Assembly: GCA_029262315.1 (NCBI GenBank)
Contig: JAJCZP010000085.1
Coordinates: 1 to 33,430, forward strand
Length of the DNA stretch: 33,430 nt
Origin: Deltaproteobacteria bacterium
GTDB taxonomy: Bacteria > Desulfobacterota > Binatia > UTPRO1
Direction: 5' to 3'
Below are positions 6,397-14,392 of the stretch, piece by piece. Positions within the stretch are counted from its first letter, which is position 1. Each line of letters starts with the position of its first letter. The position numbers and the translations under genes are program-made. The notes under the pieces are model-generated. The model saw only the letters and a program-made list of their open reading frames with translations, ran no database searches and was not told the DNA's origin.

Positions 6397-7944
6397 TCAC
6401 TCGCTCGCTGGCTCTGGAAACCGCTCGCGCAGGATTCGTTTCAGAATCTTTCCCGCAGGGTTGCGCGGGATCTCGTCGATGAAGCGAACGTTCTTGGGCA
6501 GCTTGAATCGTGCCAACTTCCCCCGGCAGTGCTCGAGGACGGTTTCCTCGGTGAGCCCGTCGTCCTCCTTCACGACGATGGCTAAGGGAGACTCGCCCCA
6601 TTTCACGCTCGCCTGGCCCACGACAGCGACCTCCCGCACCTGGGGGTGCGCGAGAATCACGTTCTCGATCTCGGCCGGATACACGTTCTCGCCGCCGGAG
6701 ATGATCATGTCCTTCTTGCGGTCTTGAATGTAGATGAGGCCGTCTTCGTCGATGGTGGCCAGATCGCCCGAGTGCAGCCAGCCGTCGCGAACGGTTTCGG
6801 CGGTTGCTTCTGGCCGATTCCAGTACTCCTTCATGATGTGCGCGCCCCGGATGATCACTTCGCCGGTTTCGCCGGACGCGACGTCCGTCCCCTTGGCATC
6901 GACGACGCGGACGTCGGTGTGGAAGAACGGTCGCCCAGTCGAGCCGGCCTTGGTTACGGCTTCTTCGGGGCTGGTGAGGCAAGCCGGACCACAGGTCTCG
7001 GTCAGACCGTACACTTGATGGATCGGTATCCCGCGCGCGGTCCACGCTTCAATGAGAGTCACCGGCACCGGCGCGGCGCCGCTCATGATCCAGCGCAGCG
7101 TCGACAGATCAGTCGTTTCGATCTCGGGGACGAGCAGCATGAAATTCAGCATGGCCGGTACGGCAAGGAGAACAGTGATTTTCTCGCGCTCGATGGTGGT
7201 GAACAAGAGGGTCGGATCGAATGCACGCATGATGACCGACGTCGCGCCTTTGTAGACGTTGCCGGTCAGCGGCGTGAGCGCGCCGACATGGAAGAGCGGC
7301 AGCACGACGATGTAGCGATCGAGGTAGCGGACGTCCGCCGTCGCGCCGCTCGTGATGCATGCCCAAAGGGCCGACGCGTGCGTGTGCACGGCGCCTTTCG
7401 GGAGACCCGTCGTGCCCGACGTGTACATGATGTAGAGTTCGTCGTGCTCCTCGGCGACTGGTTTCGGTTCCACATCGGAGGCGGCGTCTTGTAGGGCGGC
7501 GTAGGAGACGGCGAAAGCGGCGCGGCTGTCGGCGTCGCCGACATGCAGCCATTGGGTGACCGCCGTGCCGTCGGCGCCACGTTGGTGGAGATCGGCCACG
7601 ACGTCCGCGAACTCGCCATCGTAGATCGCAACTGTCGCGCCGCTGTCCTCGAGAATGAACGCCAGTTCGTCGGCGACGAGCCGCCAGTTCAGGGGCACCA
7701 CGATGGCGCCGATCTTCGCGATCGCGAAAAAGCTCTCGACGTACTCAACCCCATTCATCATGAGGAGGGCGACGCGGTCGCCCTTGCGGACGCCGAGCGT
7801 CTGCAGTGCGTGTGCCGTCCGATTCGCTCGGGCGTTTATCTCGCCGTACGTGAAGCGCCGTTCCCGTTCGACCTCGATCACGGCCTCGAGATCTCGGCTC
7901 AGCTGCGCACGTTTTGCCAGCACCAGTCCGATGTTGTTCTTCAT
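6397..7944 (-). CDS. Acyl-CoA synthetase (AMP-forming, ANL superfamily)
   Basis: The 515-residue enzyme should activate a carboxylic acid to acyl-AMP and then to acyl-CoA. Motifs seen in order are the phosphate loop [11 protein letters not shown] starting at Y174, YGLTETCG (adenine and Mg binding), DGWLHSGD (ribose-binding Asp), the hinge [19 protein letters not shown] segment, and the C-terminal catalytic Lys499 in NPAGKIL. Length and motif order are those of long- or medium-chain fatty acid CoA ligases; chain length cannot be inferred. It diverges from pdxH across a 132-bp intergenic region. No good Shine-Dalgarno site precedes the ATG, which lies close to the start of the intergenic space. 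It is clearly distinct from the FadD19-like ligase at 9722-11371. Confidence 0.93.
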   Translation of the reverse strand: MKNNIGLVLAKRAQLSRDLEAVIEVERERRFTYGEINARANRTAHALQTLGVRKGDRVALLMMNGVEYVESFFAIAKIGAIVVPLNWRLVADELAFILEDSGATVAIYDGEFADVVADLHQRGADGTAVTQWLHVGDADSRAAFAVSYAALQDAASDVEPKPVAEEHDELYIMYTSGTTGLPKGAVHTHASALWACITSGATADVRYLDRYIVVLPLFHVGALTPLTGNVYKGATSVIMRAFDPTLLFTTIEREKITVLLAVPAMLNFMLLVPEIETTDLSTLRWIMSGAAPVPVTLIEAWTARGIPIHQVYGLTETCGPACLTSPEEAVTKAGSTGRPFFHTDVRVVDAKGTDVASGETGEVIIRGAHIMKEYWNRPEATAETVRDGWLHSGDLATIDEDGLIYIQDRKKDMIISGGENVYPAEIENVILAHPQVREVAVVGQASVKWGESPLAIVVKEDDGLTEETVLEHCRGKLARFKLPKNVRFIDEIPRNPAGKILKRILRERFPEPASE

Positions 7945-8076
7945 GGGGGCGAACCATACTAGACATCGCGTCCAGTGCTAGGGCGTGGAGGCGTTCCAAC
8001 CGTGCGTGGTGGGTCCGAGAGTGATCCGTGACTGTCTCTGGTTGCTCGCGCCGGGTGCCCCCCATAAGCTTCGGCC

Positions 8077-8655
8077 ATGGCCGTCGATCCGATTGCGCGT
8101 TTCCGTCGCTGGTTCGCCGAAGCATCCCGGGCGCGGGTGCCGCTCCCAGAAGCGATCGCGCTTGCCACAGTCTCCGCTGCGGGCCGGCCGTCGGTGCGTT
8201 TTGTCCTGCTGAAACAGGTCGACAGGGACGGGTTCGTGTTCTTTACCGATGGCGGGAGTCGGAAGGGTCGGGAGCTGGCGCGAAACCCGTATGTGTCGTT
8301 CGCCTGCTACTGGGATCGCATCGGCAAGCAGGTGCGGGTGGAAGGGCGCGTCGAGCCAGTGACGCCGGACGAGGCCGACGCCTACTGGGCGACCCGTCCA
8401 CGCGGGAGCCGACTGGCGGCATCGAGCTCCAGCCAGAGCCGTCCTCTGGCGACGCGGAGCGTGTTGGTGCGTCGCTGGCACCAGCTTCAGCGGCGACATG
8501 TCGGCGGCGTCGTGCCGCGGCCCCACGCCTGGATGGGGTATCTCATCGTGCCGACCGCGATCGAGTTCTGGACGCGCGGCAAGGATCGCTTGCACCATCG
8601 CGAGCTCTTCCGTCGCGGGCGCACCGGCTGGCGGCGGAGGTTGCTGCAGCCATGA
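8077..8655 (+). CDS. pdxH: Pyridoxamine 5'-phosphate oxidase
   Basis: The 192-residue FMN enzyme oxidises pyridoxamine or pyridoxine 5'-phosphate to pyridoxal 5'-phosphate, the last step of PLP synthesis and salvage. Family motifs are all present: RFVLLKQVD, FFTDGGSRKGREL, QVRVEGRV, YWATRPRGSRLAA followed by SSSQS, and the C-terminal EFWTRGKDRLHHR with a terminal Leu-Leu-Gln-Pro. Length fits the family (about 190-220). The start ATG at 8077 opens directly on the conserved N-terminal helix. The stop TGA overlaps the ATG of the next gene (ATGA at 8652-8655), so translation of the two is coupled. Confidence 0.96.
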   Translation: MAVDPIARFRRWFAEASRARVPLPEAIALATVSAAGRPSVRFVLLKQVDRDGFVFFTDGGSRKGRELARNPYVSFACYWDRIGKQVRVEGRVEPVTPDEADAYWATRPRGSRLAASSSSQSRPLATRSVLVRRWHQLQRRHVGGVVPRPHAWMGYLIVPTAIEFWTRGKDRLHHRELFRRGRTGWRRRLLQP

Positions 8656-9713
8656 CGGCCGCGGCCGATCTGTTCGCCTTGCTCGAGGAGTTCGCCCCCG
8701 AAGAGTTTCACGTCGTACGGCGTCGTGACTTCGGGTTGACGGCCTTCATCGCACTCGACGATCTTCGCCTGGGGCCAGCGTGCGGTGGCATTCGCTGGCG
8801 GAGTTATCCCAGCCCAGAGGTGGGCGCGCGTGACGTGCTGCGCCTGGCGCGGGCGATGACCTACAAGAACGCCCTGGCTGGCCTCGACTTCGGCGGTGGC
8901 AAGACGGTCGTGCTTCGCGACGCCGCGATGGATCCCGCGCGGGCGTTTCCCGCGCTCGGCGAGGCCATCGATGGACTCGGTGGGCGCTACGTGACGGCGT
9001 GTGACTACGGTACCACGGTGCGCGAACTGGCCCTGGTGAAGACCCGGACCCGTTACGCGCTTGCCGAGGGGAGCGACGGTGCCCTCGACATGGGGACGGC
9101 AACGGGAGTGCTTTCCGCGAGTCGGGCGATCTGGCGACGGCTGGCATCCGCACCGACGCTGCACGGTGCGCGGGTGGTCGTGCAGGGTGTGGGTGATGTC
9201 GGGCTGCCGTTGGTGCGACTGTTGCAGGCCGAGGGTGCCGACGTGGCGTTCACGGAAGTCGACGAAGGCAAAGCGGCGCACTGCTCGGCGACTACGGGTG
9301 CGGCTCGGATCGCGGCGGACGCGTTCGTTGCCTCCGAGATGGACATCTTCTGCCCGTGTGCGGTTGGCGAGGTGGTGACGGAAGAGCTCGCGCGTACGCT
9401 GCGCGCGCGCGGCATAGCCGGTGCGGCGAACAATCAGCTGGCGACCGAGGCGGCCGGCGTAGTGCTACGTGACCGCGGGGTGCTCTACGTCCCCGACTTC
9501 GTCGCCAATGCCGGTGCCGTGATCGTTGGGTTCGAGACCGGCGCGGGGCGAGAGGCGTCGGCTCTCGACGTCGTACGCCAGATCGAGGCGCGGGCAGAGC
9601 GGGTGTTTGATCACGCGGAGACCGCCGGCACGACGACTGCGGAGGCTGCCCTCGCCTTGGCACGCGAACGCCTCGATGCGTCCAGCAGCGGGGGCGGGCT
9701 TCGCCGGTCGTAG
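8652..9713 (+). CDS. Leucine/valine (Glu/Leu/Phe/Val family) dehydrogenase
   Basis: The 353-residue protein belongs to the NAD(P)-dependent amino acid dehydrogenases. These reversibly deaminate an amino acid to its 2-oxo acid and ammonia. The catalytic region is YKNALAGLDFGGGKTVV, with Lys72 and Lys84 at the positions expected for substrate and catalytic lysines of leucine dehydrogenase. The Rossmann domain begins at VVVQGVGDVGLPLVRLL. The later GAANNQLAT and YVPDFVANAGAVIVG segments are also typical. Length matches leucine dehydrogenases (about 350-370), shorter than glutamate dehydrogenases, so leucine or another branched-chain amino acid is the best substrate guess. The ATG at 8652 overlaps the pdxH stop; a much longer in-frame extension reaching back to 8028 runs antisense-like through pdxH in another frame and is rejected. 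Confidence 0.92.
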   Translation: MTAAADLFALLEEFAPEEFHVVRRRDFGLTAFIALDDLRLGPACGGIRWRSYPSPEVGARDVLRLARAMTYKNALAGLDFGGGKTVVLRDAAMDPARAFPALGEAIDGLGGRYVTACDYGTTVRELALVKTRTRYALAEGSDGALDMGTATGVLSASRAIWRRLASAPTLHGARVVVQGVGDVGLPLVRLLQAEGADVAFTEVDEGKAAHCSATTGAARIAADAFVASEMDIFCPCAVGEVVTEELARTLRARGIAGAANNQLATEAAGVVLRDRGVLYVPDFVANAGAVIVGFETGAGREASALDVVRQIEARAERVFDHAETAGTTTAEAALALARERLDASSSGGGLRRS

Positions 9714-9721
9714 GGACGCAT

Positions 9722-11371
9722 CTACTCGTTGCCGGCCAGGGCCGCAGTCGCGGTGTCCTTCGCCCACTTGTAGTCGGGCTTGCCGGTGGGGGCGCGCATC
9801 ACCGCATCAACGAAGACGACCGCACGCGGGAGCTTGTAGCGTGCCAGTTCTTTGGCGGCGGTCTCACGGAGTTCTTCCTCGTCGGCGGTCGCCCCCGGCT
9901 TCAGCGCCACGACGGCCGTCACCTGCTGGCCCCAGCGCTCATTCGGCGTGCCGGTGACGAGGACGTCGTGGACCGCGGGATGGCGTTTGAGTGCTTGCTC
10001 GACCTCTTCTGCGAACACCTTCTCGCCACCGGTGTTGATGCAGACCGAGTCTCTGCCGAGTACCTTGATGCTGCCGTCGGCATTCATCTGCGCGCGATCG
10101 CCCGGAATGGAGTGTCGGATGCCATCGATCATCGGATAGGTGCGCGCAGTCTTCGCTTGGTCCCCGAGGTAGCCGAGCGGCATGTGGCCGGTGCGTGCGA
10201 GCCATCCAATGGCCTCATCACCAGCCGAGAGCCGGCGCGTGAGGCCTTCGTCGAGGACGAAGGTATGCTCGTCCATCTTGAAGGCGCTTGGAACGCCGCT
10301 GTCTTTGGTCGTGAACGTCGCACCTTGCGCCCCGGTTTCCGACGCTCCGAAGCCGTCTGCGACGATGATGTTCGGCAGCAGCTCGAGGAATGCTTCTTTG
10401 TTCGCTGGGGACAGGATGGCGCCGCCGGAGCCGATGATCATGAGACCCGAGAGGTCGTAGGTTTTCTGCTTGAGCTGATCGATCAAGGGGCGTGCGAAAG
10501 CATCGCCGACGATCGAGAGCGAGAGGGCGCGTTCGCGCTCGACGGTGCTCCAGATGTCATCGGGATCGAGCTTCTTGGGATTGGTCTGGATGAGGACCGT
10601 GCCGCCACTATGGAGCGTGATGAACGACGTCCAATGGCCGGCGCCGTGCATGAGCGGTGGTGCGGGGAGGAGACGTACGGCCTCGCCGCCTGGGGCGCGT
10701 TGCAGCACTTCGGCCATGCTCGTGACCGGCTCGCTGCCAGGCACACGCCCGCCGAGTGCCGCGAAGAAGATGTCTTCGGAGCGCCACAGCACGCCCTTGG
10801 GCATGCCGGTCGTGCCGCCAGTGTAGACCATGTAGAGGTCGTCGTCGGTCGTGACCAGATCGAGCTTGGTATCGCTGGCACCCGCCAGGGCCTCCTCGTA
10901 GTCCTGAGCCCCCGGAAGGAGCGGCTCACCGCTCCCGTCGTCGACCTGGAGAAGCAGTGCCATCGGCGGCAGGTCGATGAGGATACGCTGGAGCGTCGGT
11001 GCGAAGCTCGCGTGATAGATGATGGCGCGGGCGCCCGAGTCCTGGAAGAGATAACGGAGCTCGTCGTCCACGTACCGATAGTTGACGTTCATCGACACGG
11101 TCCGCGCTTTTGACGCGCCGATCATACCCTCGAGGTACTCGTTGCCGTTGTACATGTAGAGGGCGACGTGGTCCTGTCCAGACTCCCAGGGGGAAAGCTC
11201 GGCGCGCTCGCGGTGGCAGCCGAGCCCCGCGTCGACCAGGAGATGGGCGAGCTGACGGGTCCGGCGCTGCAGATCGCGCCACGTCGTGCGCCGTGCGGGG
11301 GTGACGATCGCCTCGCGATCGGGAATCGTATCAGCGATCGCCTCGTTCAGGTCGGCCAATGTATACGCCAT
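9722..11371 (-). CDS. FadD19/FadD17-type acyl-CoA synthetase
   Basis: The 549-residue ANL-superfamily ligase has the phosphate loop YTGGTTGMPKG, FGASETGAQG, the INTGGEKVFAEEVEQAL hinge region, and catalytic Lys531 in PTGKPDYKW. The combination of YMYNGNEYLE, NVNYRYVDDELRYLF and the TGKPDYKWA ending matches the actinobacterial FadD19/FadD17 group, whose best-known members activate steroid side-chain acids. That relationship suggests a branched or cyclic acid substrate but does not prove it. A segment at about 52-66 (HRERAELSPWESGQD) adds residues compared with FadD19. A GGAGAGGA ribosome site precedes the ATG. The gene lies 32 nt after the phosphatase gene and is probably the last gene of a three-gene operon. 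Confidence 0.93.
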   Translation of the reverse strand: MAYTLADLNEAIADTIPDREAIVTPARRTTWRDLQRRTRQLAHLLVDAGLGCHRERAELSPWESGQDHVALYMYNGNEYLEGMIGASKARTVSMNVNYRYVDDELRYLFQDSGARAIIYHASFAPTLQRILIDLPPMALLLQVDDGSGEPLLPGAQDYEEALAGASDTKLDLVTTDDDLYMVYTGGTTGMPKGVLWRSEDIFFAALGGRVPGSEPVTSMAEVLQRAPGGEAVRLLPAPPLMHGAGHWTSFITLHSGGTVLIQTNPKKLDPDDIWSTVERERALSLSIVGDAFARPLIDQLKQKTYDLSGLMIIGSGGAILSPANKEAFLELLPNIIVADGFGASETGAQGATFTTKDSGVPSAFKMDEHTFVLDEGLTRRLSAGDEAIGWLARTGHMPLGYLGDQAKTARTYPMIDGIRHSIPGDRAQMNADGSIKVLGRDSVCINTGGEKVFAEEVEQALKRHPAVHDVLVTGTPNERWGQQVTAVVALKPGATADEEELRETAAKELARYKLPRAVVFVDAVMRAPTGKPDYKWAKDTATAALAGNE

Positions 11372-11403
11372 GGGGAGTCCTCTCCTGCGCAGTTGCGCGA
11401 TAC

Positions 11404-12159
11404 TCAGGTACGCTCGAGAACGCGAGTCTCGAGGAGTGCCAACGTCGCGTCGGCGACGCCGGCGGCGCGTGCGTAGTCGCGCATCGATCCGTATTTCTCG
11501 CGCACCCGGGCGAGCAGTGTGATCATCGTCTCCGGTTCGGCATGCATCGTGTCGGGCGGCAATGCCGCCAGCATGTCCTGGTAGCCTTTCGACGCGAGCA
11601 GGCGCTCGATGATGGCGTCGAGATTTTCCCGCGATGCGGCGTAGTCGGCGACGATGACGTCGTCACGTACACCGAGGATGCCGAGCAGTACGGCCGAGAT
11701 GACGCCAGTCCGATCCTTGCCCGCGGCGCAGTGATAGACCGCGGCCTGCGGTGCCTCGGCGAGTACCGTGATGCACCGGGCGATTGGCTCGCGCGCGAAT
11801 TCGGCGAGCAGAAAGTAGCGGTCGGCGAGTGTCGCCAGGTCGGCGGTTTCGGCGGCTTTGTCGCGGACGGCGCCATCGAAGAGTGGCACATGATGAAAGC
11901 GGACCGCCTCCGTGGCGAGTGGGCCTTGCCCGTCGAGTTCGAGTTCGCTCGTCGAGCGAAGATCGACGACGTCGCCGACGCGGAGATCATCGCGAAGGCG
12001 CGCGACATCACGGGTGCTAATGTGGTGGAGGCCGTCGCTCCGGAAAAGCTGTCGCCACCGAAGGGTCCGGCCGTCCGCGGTCGGATAGCCGCCGAGGTCG
12101 CGGAAGTTCAGGCAGCCGTCGAGGTCGATCAGGCGTTCCACGTTGAAGGCGGTGCTCAC
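11404..12159 (-). CDS. Protein-tyrosine/dual-specificity-type phosphatase (HCxxGKDRTG family)
   Basis: The 251-residue protein has the Cys-based phosphatase signature H143-C144-A-A-G-K-D-R150-T-G. Upstream is the LNFRDLGGYPT segment and then LFRSDGLHHIS, both characteristic of the Y_phosphatase3 group. Members of this group, including MptpB- and SiwI-like enzymes, act on phosphotyrosine, phosphoinositides or small phosphorylated molecules. The start is the GTG at 12159, which overlaps the TGA of the kinase-like gene by 4 bp (GTGA). Longer in-frame readings that run back to 12768 encode Arg-rich junk antisense to that kinase and are rejected. The tight coupling to a small-molecule kinase-like gene and a CoA ligase suggests a metabolic rather than signalling substrate. 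Confidence 0.88.
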   Translation of the reverse strand: MSTAFNVERLIDLDGCLNFRDLGGYPTADGRTLRWRQLFRSDGLHHISTRDVARLRDDLRVGDVVDLRSTSELELDGQGPLATEAVRFHHVPLFDGAVRDKAAETADLATLADRYFLLAEFAREPIARCITVLAEAPQAAVYHCAAGKDRTGVISAVLLGILGVRDDVIVADYAASRENLDAIIERLLASKGYQDMLAALPPDTMHAEPETMITLLARVREKYGSMRDYARAAGVADATLALLETRVLERT

Positions 12160-13226
12160 TCCGCGAGCAAGCGGGTGAGAAAAGGCGTGACGGTGTTGTT
12201 GGTCGCGAAGTCGGAGTCGGCGGGGAAAATGCCAGCGCCGATCAGCTGCTCGGCCACGCGGATCATGATGACCCCGAAGCGGAATGCCGCGAATATCTCG
12301 TAGTAGTGCAGGTGTCGCACGGTCCGTCCGGTGAGTGCTTCGTACCGTGCAACGGTTTCCTCGTGGCTCGGAAAGCCTTCGAGGCGCGGCGTGTTGATAC
12401 CCTCGCTGTGGTGGCGGTCGAGAAAGAGGTACCAGGCGAGATCCTGCTCGGGATTGCCGAGTGTGACCATCTCCCAGTCGAGCACGGCGACGCACTTTCC
12501 CTGGTCGAAGATCATGTTGCCGATGCGAGCGTCTCCCCAGCACAGGCCGACCGGCTCGTCGGTCGGCTGGTTCTCGACGAGCCATTCGAGTGCCGGCTCG
12601 CAGGTTGGATGGCTCTTGCCGTTCAGTGCCCACGACAGAAAGTCGCGATAGTAGGCGAGCTGACGCTCGAGCGGCGTCCGGCCCTCGACCGGCGTATCGA
12701 CGAAGTCGAGACCCAGCGCCCCGACGTCCAGCTTGTGGATCGCGGCCATCGCTTCCAGCCCGCTCCACCAGATGGAGGTCCGCTCGTCGGGCGAGATCTC
12801 GGTGACCCAGCCCCCCGAGTGGTACGGCGGAGAGTCGGTGGGGATACGGCCGTCCACCCGGCCCATGACGAAGAAGGGTGCGCCGAGGATGCTTTCGTCT
12901 TCCTCCAGCCAGAACATGCGCGGGAGTGGGATGCCAGCCGGCCGCAGGATGTCCATGACGCGGTACTGTTTGGCGATTTCGTACTCGGGAAACACCGTCG
13001 CGCCGCGAGGCTCGGTACGCACGACAAGCCCCTCGCTACGGGCGACGCCCTGCTCCTTCCAGGCGAGGTCGAACAGGAGCGTGTCGCTCGAGAAGCCAGT
13101 CGCGCTCGGATTGGAAAGATTCGCGACGGTGAGGTCGGTGGCGTCGGGAAGTTTGGTCGCCAGCCACTTGGTGAGAAGTGTCTGCGACTCGTCGAGGCTG
13201 CGACCTTGGGGGCGTTGAACAGTCAT
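12156..13226 (-). CDS. Aminoglycoside-phosphotransferase-like kinase (ACAD10/FadE36-type)
   Basis: The 356-residue protein has the APH/choline-kinase fold: an N-terminal lobe with VVRTEP and an AAIHKLDV helix, then the catalytic loop WGDARIGNMI (W230-N237, in place of HGDxxxxN), and the metal-binding DWE starting at D250. The arrangement is that of the phosphotransferase domain found in ACAD10/ACAD11 and the mycobacterial FadE36 group, linked to hydroxyacyl-CoA metabolism, rather than of true antibiotic-resistance enzymes. Replacement of the catalytic-loop His by Trp is notable; the catalytic Asp232 remains. The next two genes encode a phosphatase (4-bp overlap) and a CoA ligase. The ATG at 13226 has a weak ribosome site; an upstream in-frame extension is not supported. 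Confidence 0.88.
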   Translation of the reverse strand: MTVQRPQGRSLDESQTLLTKWLATKLPDATDLTVANLSNPSATGFSSDTLLFDLAWKEQGVARSEGLVVRTEPRGATVFPEYEIAKQYRVMDILRPAGIPLPRMFWLEEDESILGAPFFVMGRVDGRIPTDSPPYHSGGWVTEISPDERTSIWWSGLEAMAAIHKLDVGALGLDFVDTPVEGRTPLERQLAYYRDFLSWALNGKSHPTCEPALEWLVENQPTDEPVGLCWGDARIGNMIFDQGKCVAVLDWEMVTLGNPEQDLAWYLFLDRHHSEGINTPRLEGFPSHEETVARYEALTGRTVRHLHYYEIFAAFRFGVIMIRVAEQLIGAGIFPADSDFATNNTVTPFLTRLLAE

Positions 13227-13368
13227 GGCGTGACCGGTGGGTACAGCGAGGGGAGGTTGTATGGCGTTTCCCTGGCGCCGTCCACCAGCCGGCGAGCGGC
13301 GCAGGGGGTTGGAGCGCACTGAAGCGTGACCCTCAGGGTGGCGCGTGATGCTTTTGGGACAAGGGTGA

Positions 13369-13396
13369 GCCGGCCGCTCCGTGCGGAGCGGCCGGC
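13369..13396 (-). terminator. Perfect 12-bp hairpin between the repeat-protein gene and the kinase operon
   Basis: GCCGGCCGCTCC (13369-13380) pairs perfectly with GGAGCGGCCGGC (13385-13396) around the tetraloop GTGC. It lies 76 nt beyond the stop of the 13472-14089 gene and 142 nt upstream of the kinase start. It could terminate leftward transcripts from the secreted cluster. There is no clear T-tract. Confidence 0.6.
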
Positions 13397-13471
13397 GGTT
13401 CAACCGCATGAACGGTCAGGGAGAGGCTCCGTGGCCGTCGAGTCGTGGAGGGTGCCGCGGGCGGCCGACTG

Positions 13472-14089
13472 CTAGGGGCAGGGCACGCAAGCGAGCGGAC
13501 AATCTTCCGGGCAGCGCTCGTGGCTCTCACCGGGTGCCGCTCCGAGTTCGCACACCCCGTTCCCGCAGGTCGGGATGACCTGGGTGCAGAAGAGCGGAGG
13601 GCAATCGCTCGAGCAGTTGCACGAGATTTCATCACCTCCGCACGCGCCGTCGCCACAGACGGGGCAACACGGCGTTACGTCGACAGTGGCCGGTGCGCAC
13701 AGTAGGCTGGAGCGGCGACGAACCTTCACCGTCTCGGTGCCGAACTGATCCGTTACTGATACGGTGCGCAGGTTCTGTTTGTTTCCTGGCTTCACCTTGT
13801 AACACTTGAACGGGTAGACGGCAGCGGGATCGACGGGATCGGGATCCAGGGCGGGTCCGAAGGGCGCCGGCCTCTTGTCTGTTGGCAGGCAGAGCAGCGC
13901 CGGCTTCACGACGACCGTCTCGGATGTTCCCCACTGGTCCGCGACGACGACTGTTTTCTTTACCTTGTCCCCCCTGATCGGATAGCACTGCAGGTGGTTG
14001 TGATCCGTATCGAACTGGGCGGTTGCCGTTCCGGTGATCCCGAGAACCAGCACTACCGCGAGTAGCTTGCTGCTTCGACCGATAAGCAT
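13472..14089 (-). CDS. Secreted protein with two Cys-paired beta repeats and CGxGxC tail
   Basis: The 205-residue product has a signal peptide ending ATA at about residue 24. Two repeats follow, at 32-72 and 93-132. Each has the pattern xCYxhx ... DQ[WF]GTxxVxV ... LLCxP, with Cys35/Cys67 and Cys96/Cys131. This resembles the DUF7450-type repeat, and more copies occur in the two proteins upstream. The C-terminus (140-205) is very Cys-rich. It contains two motifs of the form CGDGACGGDE...C..DC and CGNGVCELG...C..DC, similar to calcium-binding-like motifs in deltaproteobacterial secreted proteins. The role is unknown; it may bind ligands at the cell surface or outside. The ATG follows AAGGAG. 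Confidence 0.8.
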   Translation of the reverse strand: MLIGRSSKLLAVVLVLGITGTATAQFDTDHNHLQCYPIRGDKVKKTVVVADQWGTSETVVVKPALLCLPTDKRPAPFGPALDPDPVDPAAVYPFKCYKVKPGNKQNLRTVSVTDQFGTETVKVRRRSSLLCAPATVDVTPCCPVCGDGACGGDEISCNCSSDCPPLFCTQVIPTCGNGVCELGAAPGESHERCPEDCPLACVPCP

Positions 14090-14392
14090 GGTGACGACTC
14101 CTTTCGTGCGAACACGAGCGAGACGTCGTGAGCGGCAGGAATCGGTCGGCGCGGCAGACGAGGGGCACGACGTGGCTCAGGTCCGCTCTACCTTTCGCCG
14201 TACATCCATCGCGCACGGCGGGTCAAGGGAAATCGTTGGCGCTCTTGCCGAACCCCACGACAGCGACCCGCTTGCCTGCGAGCTGGTCAGATCCATGGAA
14301 TCGTTGTGACGTTCGCCGCCACGGACTCGCGGATCCCCGGAGATGTCACCCCCGCGCGCCCACCAGGAGCGCGGGGGGTGTTTGCGTCGGCG
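14090..14392. other. 303-bp intergenic region between two repeat-protein genes
   Basis: This stretch contains the ribosome site and presumed promoter of the 13472-14089 gene and the hairpin at 14348-14379. I see no other coding or RNA gene. Open frames crossing it are short, and I recognised no protein in them. Confidence 0.5.
14348..14379 (-). terminator. GC-rich hairpin after the EGF/repeat protein gene
   Basis: ACCCCCGCGC (14348-14357) pairs with GCGCGGGGGG-T (14369-14379), with one extra G bulging out. It starts 14 nt beyond the TAG at 14393-14395 and so separates this gene from the smaller repeat-protein gene. Confidence 0.55.

Noticed and set aside
8028-8651. N-terminal extension of the leucine dehydrogenase frame
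   Set aside because: It overlaps pdxH in a different frame; homologous sequence begins only at 8652.
12160-12768. N-terminal extension of the phosphatase reading frame
   Set aside because: Arg-rich sequence in another frame over the kinase gene; the GTG at 12159 with the 4-bp overlap explains the real start.
12156-13226. Antibiotic-resistance phosphotransferase
   Set aside because: Motifs match ACAD10/FadE36-type metabolic kinases and the gene sits with a CoA ligase, so resistance is unlikely.
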